Part shown: in pieces, positions 1 to 5,445 of the stretch | Layout of the letters: every line of letters begins with the position of its first letter | How positions within the stretch are numbered: position 1 is the stretch's first letter | Source of the DNA: Bordetella parapertussis | Lineage (GTDB): Bacteria > Pseudomonadota > Gammaproteobacteria > Burkholderiales > Burkholderiaceae_C | DNA: 5,445 nucleotides | Assembly: GCA_943328885.2 (NCBI GenBank) | Contig: CALQBT020000214.1 | Location: 1-5,445, forward strand | Reading direction: 5' to 3' | Notes under the pieces: generated by a model | The model's database searches: none | The model's input: the letters and a program-made list of their open reading frames with translations, nothing else | Told to the model about the DNA's origin: nothing | Position numbers and translations under genes: made by a program

Positions 1-1181
1 GCCGCGGCGCCGTGCTTGGTGGCGAAGGCCGCCGCGAGCTTGGCCGTGCTGGTGGTCTTGCCCACACCCGTGGCGCCGATCAGCGCAAACACGCCGCAAT
101 GGTCTTCGATCGCCAAGCCCTGATCGTCGGTGAGCAAGTTGTGTTCGAGCACGCCGCTGGCCCAGGCCAGAGGGTCGGCGGCATCGGTAGGCAGACTCTG
201 CACCAGTTTGCGCACCAGTGCTGGCGAAAAACCAGCCTCGAACAGCACTTGCGACAGCCTGGCCTGGCGCGGATCACGCTGCAGCCTCTCCATGAACGCC
301 AGCGTGCCAAAACGCTCGTCAATCAACTCACGCACCGCGCGCAATTCGCCGATCAACTCGCCGCGTTCGCGAGGCGTGGCCGATAGCGTGGCCGATAGCG
401 TGGCCGATAGCGTGGCCGATAGCGCCGCCGGTAGCACGGCCGACAGCGCAGCGGCAGGCTCGGCCGCGGACTGGGTGCCCGGCTCGCCCAGCAGGCCTGG
501 CCTGCCCGGCCCCACCGGGCGGATCTCGTCACGCAGCACCGGCGGCTCGCGTCGCAGCACCGTTTTGCGTGCCGGCTGCGGCGCGGGCGCCGCCTCGCCG
601 ACCGAGGCCGCCGCAGCGCCCGAGGCAGCACCGACTGGGCCGATCCTGGCAGCCGGGCGTGCAGACTCTTGTGCGGTCGCGCTCACCTTGGTCGGCGAGG
701 CCGCAGCTTGCTGCGCCAACTCGGCCTGACGGCGCTTGAGCATGCGCTCGCGCACATAGTCCTGGAAGCTGAGCGTGCTCATGCCCAAGGTCTCGACATC
801 GCGCGCCACAGCGTCCAGGCTGGGTTCGGTGTCCCAGCCCGGCGCGGCGTCGCGCTGGTCGGTGTTCAGCACAGGATCGTGCCGGATACCGGCATGCGCT
901 TTGGGCTTTTCCACGCCCGCGGCAATGCGATCGGCCAGGCCAGTGCGGCCCAGAGCGCTGGTCTGGCCCTCAGCTGGCGCTGCAGTCTTCGCCGCGCGAA
1001 CTCGCTCGGCCTGGGCCGCAGCCTGCTCGATGCGGGCCAGGCCCTGCGGCTCCAAGGCCAGCACCTCGACGCCCTCAGGACAAGGCCGGGTCGACAACAC
1101 CACCGCGTCCTCGCCCAAGGCCTGGCGCAACTGCGCGAGCGCGTCGCGGGCACTGCGCGCAGTGAATCGCATGACCTTCAT
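1..1181 (-). CDS. flhF: Flagellar biosynthesis GTPase FlhF, 3' part outside the window
   Basis: FlhF is an SRP-family GTPase that marks the cell pole and recruits early flagellar basal-body parts, usually together with the ATPase FlhG/FleN. The N-terminus (MKVMRFTARSARDAL, then LGEDAVVLSTR) matches the conserved start of the FlhF B domain. A long Ala/Pro/Gly-rich linker follows (about residues 60-270), then a helical N-domain (about 271-345) and the first part of the G domain. The P-loop GATGVGKTT is at residues 369-377. The remaining GTPase motifs, about 200 residues, lie beyond base 1. I chose ATG 1181 because MKVMRF fits the family; an in-frame ATG at 1172 would remove the conserved MKV. 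Only a weak GGGGG stretch lies 4 bases upstream, so translation may depend on coupling to the upstream reading frame at 1237-1178. It is the third gene of the flhB-flhA-flhF unit. The linker contains the LSAT tandem repeat. Identification is firm; the exact start is fairly sure. Confidence 0.95.
   Translation of the reverse strand, partial: MKVMRFTARSARDALAQLRQALGEDAVVLSTRPCPEGVEVLALEPQGLARIEQAAAQAERVRAAKTAAPAEGQTSALGRTGLADRIAAGVEKPKAHAGIRHDPVLNTDQRDAAPGWDTEPSLDAVARDVETLGMSTLSFQDYVRERMLKRRQAELAQQAAASPTKVSATAQESARPAARIGPVGAASGAAAASVGEAAPAPQPARKTVLRREPPVLRDEIRPVGPGRPGLLGEPGTQSAAEPAAALSAVLPAALSATLSATLSATLSATPRERGELIGELRAVRELIDERFGTLAFMERLQRDPRQARLSQVLFEAGFSPALVRKLVQSLPTDAADPLAWASGVLEHNLLTDDQGLAIEDHCGVFALIGATGVGKTTSTAKLAAAFATKHGAA
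375..446. repeat. 12-bp tandem repeat inside the flhF linker
   Basis: Four perfect tandem copies of the 12-base unit CGTGGCCGATAG lie at 375-386, 387-398, 399-410 and 411-422. Two diverged copies follow at 423-434 and 435-446. On the minus strand, in the flhF frame, each perfect unit encodes Leu-Ser-Ala-Thr, and the diverged copies encode LPAA and LSAV, covering FlhF residues 246-269. The unit is a multiple of three, so gain or loss of copies by slippage would change linker length without breaking the frame. The location just before the N-domain suggests a flexible spacer. Confidence 0.95.
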
Positions 1182-1237
1182 GCCGCCCCCGCATCGGTCA
1201 ACCGGCCACAAGGCGCCGAATCACTGCCTTGAATCAT
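1178..1237 (-). other. 19-codon bridging reading frame between flhA and flhF, possible translational coupler
   Basis: A small frame beginning MIQGSDSAPC starts with ATG at 1237-1235 and stops with TGA at 1180-1178. Its ATG shares one base with the flhA stop (TGATG) and its TGA overlaps the flhF ATG (ATGA). It therefore spans the 55-base gap exactly, in a frame different from flhF. A GGAGGA ribosome site sits 8 bases upstream of its start, stronger than anything directly before flhF. Such overlaps are the usual signs of translational coupling. The likely role, if real, is to carry ribosomes from flhA to flhF rather than to make a functional peptide. I do not recognise the peptide. It could be chance, since a frame of this length is easily open in GC-rich DNA. 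Confidence 0.35.
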
Positions 1238-3360
1238 CACGTCAATCCTCCGATGATCGAGCCGATCCGGATCGAATGGGTCTCTGGAATCTCGCTGTGG
1301 CTCAGCACCTTCAACCGCGGCGCGGCACGCTTGAGCAGCCTGGCCATCGGCACCCGGATCGCATCGGGCACCAGCAGACAAGCAGGCTGACCCAGGTCTT
1401 CTTGCTGTTGCGCTGTCTTGGCGGCCTCGCGGGTCAGGGTCTCGGCCACACCCGGGTCGAGCGCAGCGCCGTGCGGCGAGGTCAGCGCCTGGGTGACCAG
1501 GCGCTCCAGGCCGGGTTCGAGCGCGATCACGCCGAGTTCCTTGCCCGGGCCGTAGATCTGCTGGACGATGGCCGGCGACAAGTGGACCCGGATGCGGCGC
1601 GCGAGTTCGAGCGGATCAGTCACCGTGCCACCATGCTCGGCGACGCACTCGACAATCGATCGCATGTCGCGGATGTGCACACCCTCTTCCAGCAAGAGCT
1701 GCAACACCTTCTGAACGCTGGCGATACCGACCATCTTGGGGACCACATCCTCGATCAGTTTGGGGGCCTGCTGGGTGACATGCTCGACGAGCTGCTGGGT
1801 CTCGACCCGGCCCAGCAAGCGCGAAGCGTTCACCTGCATCAAGTGTGAGAGATGGGTCGCGACAACGGTCGCGCAATCAACCACCGTAAATCCGTTCATT
1901 TGAGCCATGTCGCGCTGGCGCGCTTCGATCCAGGTCGCCGGTAGTCCGAAAGCCGGATCGGTGGTAGCGGTGCCGACCAGCTTGATGCTGGCGCCGCCCG
2001 GGTTGATCGCCAGCCACTGACCCGGGAAGGCCTCGCCCTCACCCACCACCGCGCCGCGCAGCAACACCCGGTAAGTGCTGGGCTTGAGCTCGAGGTTGTC
2101 GCGGATGTGCACCGGTGGCGGCAGGAAACCCACCTCCTGCGCGAACTTCTTGCGAACGCCTTTGATGCGCGCGAGCAGATCGCCTGCACGCGCCTTGTCG
2201 ACCAGCGCGATCAAGCGGTAGCCGACCTCCAGCCCCAGCGTGTCGACGGGCAGCAGATCGTCCCAGCTGGCTTCCGCGGGATCGGCTTGCGGGTCTGCGG
2301 GCGGTGCTGGCGGTGCGGCCCGGGCTTGCCGTTCGCGTCTGAAAATCCACCAAGACAAGGTGCCGATCGCCGTGGCCATCAGCAAGAACACCCGGTGCGG
2401 CATGCCAGGCACCAAGCCCAGCACGCCGACGATGGCGGCGGTCACCCCCAGCGCGCGCGAACTGCCAAACACCTGGCTGCCGATCTGAGCGCCCACGTTG
2501 TGCTCCTTGCCAACGCGCGAGACCACCATGGCCGCGGCCATCGAGATCAGCAAGCCCGGAATCTGCGCCACCAGCGCGTCACCAACGGCCAACAGCACAT
2601 AGCGGTCGGCCGCATCGCTCGCGCTCATCCCCTTGCTCGCCACGCCGATGATGAAGCCACCGACGATGTTGATCGCCAGGATCAGCATGCCGGCGATCGC
2701 GTCGCCGCGAACGAACTTGCTGGCGCCGTCCATCGCTCCGAAGAACTCGGCCTCCTCACCCACCTCGGCACGACGACGCTTGGCCTCCTTGTCATCGATC
2801 TGGCCAGCGTTGAGGTCGGCGTCTATCGCCATCTGCTTGCCCGGCATCGCGTCGAGCGTGAAGCGCGCGCCGACTTCGGCGATGCGTTCTGCGCCTTTGG
2901 TGACAACGATGAAGTTGATCACCACCAGGATCGCGAAAACGATCAACCCGACCGCGAAGTTGCCGCCGACCAGAAAATGGCCAAAGCTCTCGATCACGCG
3001 ACCGGCAGCGGCCGCCCCGGTATGGCCTTCGAGCAGCACGACCCGGGTCGACGCGACGTTGAGTGACAGCCGCAGCAGCGTGGTGACCAACAGCACCGTG
3101 GGGAAGGACGCAAAGTCGAGCGGGCGCACCATCTGCGCGGCCACCATCATCACCATCAGCGCCATCGCGATGTTGAAAGTAAACAGCAGGTCGAGTGCGA
3201 AAGGCGGCAGCGGCAACACCATCATCGCCAGCACCATGACGATGAACAAGGGCGCGCCGAGCGACTTCAGCAGCGAGGCACCAACGCCGAGCCGGGCCGC
3301 AGTCCGGACCACTCTCGAACCGCCCAGCAGGGCCAGCACTGAGGAGAGCCAGGCACTCAT
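1237..3360 (-). CDS. flhA: Flagellar export apparatus protein FlhA, complete
   Basis: FlhA is the large inner-membrane component of the flagellar type III export gate. It takes part in proton-driven export, and its cytoplasmic C-terminal domains form a ring that docks chaperone-substrate complexes. The product is 707 residues, normal for the family. The N-terminal half has about eight membrane segments (roughly 36-77, 84-100, 130-155, 220-245, 258-282, 300-342). Conserved family blocks are visible: RLSLNVASTR (97-106), GKQMAIDADLNAG (174-186) and KFVRGDAIAG (215-224). Asp220 in the last block aligns, by my recollection, with Salmonella Asp208, needed for export. After a Pro/Ala-rich linker (about 346-364) comes the cytoplasmic domain, with FLPPPVHIRDNL (412-423) and MRSIVECVAEHG (566-577). 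ATG 3360 lies 3 bases after the flhB stop, with AAAGG 8 bases upstream, so flhB and flhA are cotranscribed and probably coupled. No truncation or frameshift is seen. Confidence 0.98.
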   Translation of the reverse strand: MSAWLSSVLALLGGSRVVRTAARLGVGASLLKSLGAPLFIVMVLAMMVLPLPPFALDLLFTFNIAMALMVMMVAAQMVRPLDFASFPTVLLVTTLLRLSLNVASTRVVLLEGHTGAAAAGRVIESFGHFLVGGNFAVGLIVFAILVVINFIVVTKGAERIAEVGARFTLDAMPGKQMAIDADLNAGQIDDKEAKRRRAEVGEEAEFFGAMDGASKFVRGDAIAGMLILAINIVGGFIIGVASKGMSASDAADRYVLLAVGDALVAQIPGLLISMAAAMVVSRVGKEHNVGAQIGSQVFGSSRALGVTAAIVGVLGLVPGMPHRVFLLMATAIGTLSWWIFRRERQARAAPPAPPADPQADPAEASWDDLLPVDTLGLEVGYRLIALVDKARAGDLLARIKGVRKKFAQEVGFLPPPVHIRDNLELKPSTYRVLLRGAVVGEGEAFPGQWLAINPGGASIKLVGTATTDPAFGLPATWIEARQRDMAQMNGFTVVDCATVVATHLSHLMQVNASRLLGRVETQQLVEHVTQQAPKLIEDVVPKMVGIASVQKVLQLLLEEGVHIRDMRSIVECVAEHGGTVTDPLELARRIRVHLSPAIVQQIYGPGKELGVIALEPGLERLVTQALTSPHGAALDPGVAETLTREAAKTAQQQEDLGQPACLLVPDAIRVPMARLLKRAAPRLKVLSHSEIPETHSIRIGSIIGGLT
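1246..1251 (-). promoter_or_regulatory. Strong ribosome binding site at the end of flhA
   Basis: The minus strand reads GGAGGA inside the last codons of flhA (Gly-Gly of the C-terminal GGLT), followed by an 8-base spacer and ATG at 1237. It is too far (more than 60 bases) to serve the flhF start at 1181 directly. It is the main reason to take the bridging frame seriously. The bases also encode FlhA, so they may be under coding constraint only. Confidence 0.45.
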
Positions 3361-3363
3361 CGG

Positions 3364-4509
3364 TCAAGCCTTTGCCGGATCCGCGCTGTGCGGGTCCAGG
3401 TCAGGCGGCACCTCGACCGGCGGCAGATCGGCTGGCATCGCACCCTTGCCGGCCATCGCCGCGCGCAGCTGGAACACATAGGCCAGCACCTGGGCCACCG
3501 CCGTGAACAGGCGCGCCGGAATCTCCTGGTCGACCTCGGTGTGGGCATACAGCGCGCGCGCCAGCGGCGGCGCCTGCAGCACCGGCACACGGTGCTCGCG
3601 AGCCAGGTCGCGTATCTTGATGGCCAGCAGATCGGCCCCCTTGGCCACCACCTTGGGTGCGCCAGTGCCCGCGGGGTCGTAGGCGAGCGCCACCGCATAG
3701 TGGCTGGGGTTCATCACCACCAGGTCGGCCTTGGGCACCGCGGCCAGCATGCGCTTGCTGGCCATCTCGCGCATCCGCGACTTGATCCGACCCTTGACCT
3801 CGACGTTGCCCTCAGCCTCCTTGTGTTCCTGGCGTGCCTCCTGGTGGCTCATCTTGAGCCGCCGGGCCAGCATCGCACGCTGCAGCGGCACGTCGATCGC
3901 AGCAAACACCGCCAGCGCCAACAACAACAGCGCCAGACCGCTGCTCAGCGTGCGGCCGGTCTGGGCGATCGCGGCAGGCAGCGGCAGTCTCAGCGCATCG
4001 TGGAACTGCGGCAAATGGGTGTAGAGGTAGGCGCCGCCGATCAGGCCCAGCAGCAGCGCCAGCACGCAAGCCTTGGCCAGATCGCCCAGGTGCTGACCCG
4101 ACAGCATGCGGCCCAGTCCCGAGACCGGATCGAGCTTGGCGAAATTGGGCGCCAGCGGCTGGAGCGTGAAATTCCAACCGCCGGCCCCGACCCCCGCGGC
4201 CAGCGCCAGCCCCAACGACAAAGCGCCCAGCGGCAGCAACACCACCAGCCAGGCCCAGCCAAGTTCGCTCAGGCGCTGGGTCAAGGCATCGGGCCGGGCG
4301 AGCAAGCCCGCATCGAAGCGCAGGCCAGCACCCAGGATGCGAGACAACCAGTCGCCCAGCCCAGGCAGCGCAACGGCCAGCACCGCACCGCCTGCGCCGA
4401 CCACCAGCAAGTGCGCCAGATCGCGCGAGCGCGCCACCTGGCCCTCGCTTCGGGCCTTGCGGATCTTCTTCGGTGAGGCAGGAAGCTTGCGGTCTTGGGC
4501 ATCGGCCAT
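3364..4509 (-). CDS. flhB: Flagellar type III export switch protein FlhB, complete
   Basis: FlhB is the inner-membrane export component that switches the flagellar secretion system from rod/hook to filament substrates after cleaving itself in its cytoplasmic domain. The product is 381 residues, typical length. It begins with a charged cytoplasmic stretch (PASPKKIRKARSEGQVARSRDL). Four membrane segments follow at about 32-55, 86-110, 143-165 and 187-207, then a charged linker (HQEARQEHKEAEGNVEVKGRIK) and the autocleavage region VVMNPSHYAVALAY (264-277). Cleavage in the family falls between Asn and Pro of NPTH; here the motif is Asn267-Pro268-Ser269-His270. The conserved block KGADLLAIKIR (290-300) and a Pro-rich tail complete it. 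I chose ATG 4509 because the N-terminus then has family length. Its ribosome site is poor: the nearest purine run, GGTGGA, is about 20 bases upstream. A TTG at 4542 would add 11 unlikely residues. It is the first gene of the unit seen here. Confidence 0.97.
   Translation of the reverse strand: MADAQDRKLPASPKKIRKARSEGQVARSRDLAHLLVVGAGGAVLAVALPGLGDWLSRILGAGLRFDAGLLARPDALTQRLSELGWAWLVVLLPLGALSLGLALAAGVGAGGWNFTLQPLAPNFAKLDPVSGLGRMLSGQHLGDLAKACVLALLLGLIGGAYLYTHLPQFHDALRLPLPAAIAQTGRTLSSGLALLLLALAVFAAIDVPLQRAMLARRLKMSHQEARQEHKEAEGNVEVKGRIKSRMREMASKRMLAAVPKADLVVMNPSHYAVALAYDPAGTGAPKVVAKGADLLAIKIRDLAREHRVPVLQAPPLARALYAHTEVDQEIPARLFTAVAQVLAYVFQLRAAMAGKGAMPADLPPVEVPPDLDPHSADPAKA
3369..3373 (-). promoter_or_regulatory. 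Ribosome binding site of flhA
   Basis: AAAGG on the minus strand lies within the last codons of flhB (Pro-Ala-Lys-Ala), 8 bases before the flhA ATG at 3360. It fixes the flhA start and shows the two genes are translated from one message. Confidence 0.75.
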
Positions 4510-4622
4510 GGCATGGGCGCGGGGGCTTGTCCACCGCAACAAGATGGTGCCCGGATGGCCGATCGGATGGCGCCCGATAAGCGGGAGAGAAATCGCCTGT
4601 TTCCGCTGCTCGCCAGAAGTCG

Positions 4623-4659
4623 GATCGGCTCAAGGTGTGCAGCGGCTCAGCAGCCGATC
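4623..4659. repeat. 8-bp inverted repeat in the divergent promoter region
   Basis: GATCGGCT (4623-4630) and AGCCGATC (4652-4659) are perfect inverted copies separated by 21 bases. A nested 5-bp pair, CGGCT (4643-4647) and AGCCG (4652-4656), shares the right arm. The element ends 21 bases before the sigma-28 -35 element. It could be an operator for a dimeric regulator or a structure in the flhB leader RNA. GATCG-rich words are common in this DNA, so chance is quite possible. Confidence 0.35.
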
Positions 4660-4680
4660 TGCGATCGCGCCAGCGCCAGT

Positions 4681-4707
4681 TCAAGTTGGAGGGCAGCGCT
4701 CCGATAA
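4681..4707 (+). promoter_or_regulatory. Candidate sigma-28 (FliA) flagellar promoter
   Basis: The plus strand reads TCAAGTTG (4681-4688), 11 bases, then TCCGATAA (4700-4707). The enterobacterial sigma-28 consensus is TAAAGTTT-N11-GCCGATAA. The match is 6 of 8 and 7 of 8 with exactly the consensus spacing. A start of transcription near 4714 would give a leader of about 97 bases before the gene at 4811, the only gene in that direction. Sigma-28 drives late flagellar genes such as flagellin and chemotaxis genes, so this would place the repeat protein in that class. The match is direct observation; activity is inferred. Confidence 0.6.
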
Positions 4708-4796
4708 CCGATCGAAGCAAAAGACGCAGGGCGGCTGCACAAGCATTAACGCCGATTGCCTCAGTCTGAATCGCGCCACCGTCCGGCCCCCACTGC

Positions 4797-4802
4797 AAAG
4801 GA
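4797..4802 (+). promoter_or_regulatory. Ribosome binding site of the repeat-protein gene
   Basis: AAAGGA lies 8 bases before the ATG at 4811. It supports that start, which also falls exactly in register with the 8-residue repeats. Confidence 0.7.
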
Positions 4803-4810
4803 TTCCCAAC

Positions 4811-5445
4811 ATGGCCTCCATCATCCAGAGCCTGTCCACCGACCAGATCGCCGGCCTGTCGACTGCGACCATCGCGGCCTTGGGCACGACCGACTGGGCC
4901 GCTTTCGACGACAGCAGGATCGTCGCGCTGACCACGGCGCAGATCGCGGCGATCTCGACCCGAGGTTTGGCGGCCCTGTCGACCACCCAGATCAATGCCT
5001 TCGAGAGCAGCGATTTCGGCGTGCTGGGCAGCGCCCAGATCCGCGCGATCTCGACCGCCGGCATCGCGGCGATGAATTCGGACGACTTCGGTGCGATGGG
5101 GTCAACCCAGCTCGGCGCGCTGGGCACCGCCCAAGTCCGCGCAATCGACACCGCCGACCTGGTCGCGCTCGGCACCGACGACCTCACGGCCTTTGGTTCG
5201 GCGCAGGTCCAGGCCTTGAGCACTGCCCAGCTCGCAGCGCTGGGCACCGACCACCTCGACGACTTGAGCACGGCGCAAGTCCGTGCGCTGTCAACCGCTC
5301 AGATCGCCAGCTTGGCGAGCGACCATCTCGATGCCCTGACCTCGGACCAGTTCGCAGCGCTGGGCACCGCCCAGGTCGCCGCGCTGTCGACGACCCAGGT
5401 CGCCAGCCTCGCGTCTGACGACCTCGCCGCGCTCGGCACCGCGCA
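4811..5445 (+). CDS. Octapeptide-repeat protein of unknown function, 3' part outside the window
   Basis: 211 codons are visible and the frame is open at the right edge. The protein begins MASIIQSL and then consists only of 8-residue units such as STAQVRAL, GTAQVAAL and ASDDLAAL. Hydrophobic residues sit at unit positions 5 and 8, Ala mostly at 7, Ser/Thr/Gly at 1-2 and Gln/Asp at 4. No signal peptide or membrane segment is present. There is no Cys, Pro, Lys or Tyr and one Trp; about 20 acidic residues face 5 Arg and 2 His. This suits an extracellular repeat protein exported without a cleaved N-terminal signal, for example by type I secretion with a C-terminal signal that would lie outside the window. 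It does not fit RTX nonapeptides (no GGxGxD) or pentapeptide repeats. Long proteins of similar Ala/Thr/Gln-rich repeats are, as I recall, usually annotated as hypothetical or adhesin-like. The start is supported by AAAGGA and repeat register. The sigma-28-like promoter and flagellar neighbours suggest late flagellar control. Function is unknown. Confidence 0.85.
   Translation, partial: MASIIQSLSTDQIAGLSTATIAALGTTDWAAFDDSRIVALTTAQIAAISTRGLAALSTTQINAFESSDFGVLGSAQIRAISTAGIAAMNSDDFGAMGSTQLGALGTAQVRAIDTADLVALGTDDLTAFGSAQVQALSTAQLAALGTDHLDDLSTAQVRALSTAQIASLASDHLDALTSDQFAALGTAQVAALSTTQVASLASDDLAALGTA
4835..5434 (+). repeat. 25 tandem 24-bp coding units (octapeptide repeats)
   Basis: Residues 9-208 divide into 25 consecutive 8-residue units with no insertion or deletion; a 26th begins at 5435. 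Units vary at the DNA level through many synonymous changes, so most are old copies under protein-level selection. Some later units share longer identity: TCGCAGCGCTGGGCACCG occurs at 5232-5249 and again at 5352-5369, exactly five units apart, suggesting more recent exchange or duplication. The early units (2-11) are more diverged than the later ones, as is common when arrays grow internally. Confidence 0.93.

Larger units (their letters stand above)
4510..4810. other. Divergent intergenic region between flhB and the repeat-protein gene
   Basis: About 300 bases separate the two divergent starts and hold no convincing gene. It contains an inverted repeat (4623-4659), a sigma-28-like promoter reading right (4681-4707) and a ribosome site for the rightward gene. 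I looked on the minus strand for a sigma-70, sigma-54 or FlhDC-type site for flhB and saw none good enough to call. The flhB operon promoter is presumably here but is not recognisable by eye. Confidence 0.8.

Noticed and set aside
2107..3066. Long open frame on the plus strand opposite flhA (319 codons)
   Set aside because: It is antisense to strongly conserved flhA codons in GC-rich DNA, its product is His/Arg/Gln-rich with no domain, and no ribosome site is evident.
3388..4476. Long open frame on the plus strand opposite flhB (362 codons)
   Set aside because: It is a compositional shadow of flhB; the product is an Arg/Gln/His-rich low-complexity string without recognisable motifs.
4510..4542. 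TTG at 4542 as an upstream start for flhB
   Set aside because: It would add 11 residues not expected for FlhB and has no ribosome site; ATG 4509 gives the usual N-terminus.
4573..4580. A second sigma-28-like -10 word, CCCGATAA, on the plus strand
   Set aside because: The bases at the required -35 position (4554-4561) bear no resemblance to TAAAGTTT, so it lacks half of the promoter.
4661..4668. Palindromic octamer GCGATCGC, also at 2693-2700 and 3965-3972
   Set aside because: Three copies, two inside coding sequence, in DNA rich in GATCG words; no spacing or context suggests a site.
3812..4798. 328-codon minus-strand frame overlapping the start of flhB and the intergenic region
   Set aside because: It overlaps flhB in another frame, and its product is Arg/Gly/Ala-rich with no family resemblance; flhB is unambiguous here.
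4681..5418. Open frames on the minus strand (5271-4681) and in another plus frame (4756-5418) over the repeat gene
   Set aside because: They are repetitive only because the 24-bp units are repetitive. The frame starting at 4811 has the ribosome site, the register-perfect hydrophobic pattern and a start in phase with the repeats.
4811..5445. RTX calcium-binding or pentapeptide-repeat assignment for the repeat protein
   Set aside because: There is no GGxGxD nonapeptide and no A(D/N)LxX five-residue register; the period is clearly eight.

Overview
The window is GC-rich and carries the end of a polar-type flagellar export operon plus the start of a divergently transcribed repeat protein. On the minus strand, read right to left, lie flhB (4509-3364), flhA (3360-1237) and the first 393 codons of flhF (from 1181, running off the left edge). 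The order flhB-flhA-flhF, the FlhB N-terminus containing LPASPKKIRKARSEGQ, and the long low-complexity linker in FlhF suggest a polarly flagellated betaproteobacterium, probably of the order Burkholderiales. That placement is inferred from gene order and sequence style; no search was run.

The three flagellar genes form one tight transcription unit. flhB and flhA are 3 bases apart. flhA and flhF are 55 bases apart, and that gap is filled exactly by a 19-codon reading frame. Its start overlaps the flhA stop (TGATG), its stop overlaps the flhF start (ATGA), and a strong GGAGGA ribosome site precedes it. FlhB and FlhA form the membrane gate and export platform of the flagellar type III secretion system. 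FlhF is the SRP-family GTPase that places and starts the polar flagellum. FlhB has NPSH in place of the usual NPTH autocleavage motif. flhF contains four perfect 12-bp tandem repeats coding for LSAT.

Bases 4510-4810 form a divergent intergenic region with no gene. It holds an 8-bp inverted repeat and, on the plus strand, a good match to a flagellar sigma-28 (FliA) promoter, TCAAGTTG-N11-TCCGATAA. About 100 bases downstream, behind an AAAGGA ribosome site, a plus-strand gene starts at 4811 and stays open to the right edge (211 codons seen). From residue 1 it is built only of 8-residue units of the form [SG]-[TS]-x-[QD]-[IVLF]-x-A-[LIF]. There are 25 complete units in perfect register, with signs of a 24-residue D-Q-Q super-period. 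It has no Cys, Pro, Lys or Tyr and is strongly acidic.

The most interesting reading is that this repeat protein belongs to the late flagellar regulon. It could be an extracellular or surface protein made with flagellin and chemotaxis proteins. That function is inference; the repeat architecture and the promoter match are visible in the sequence.
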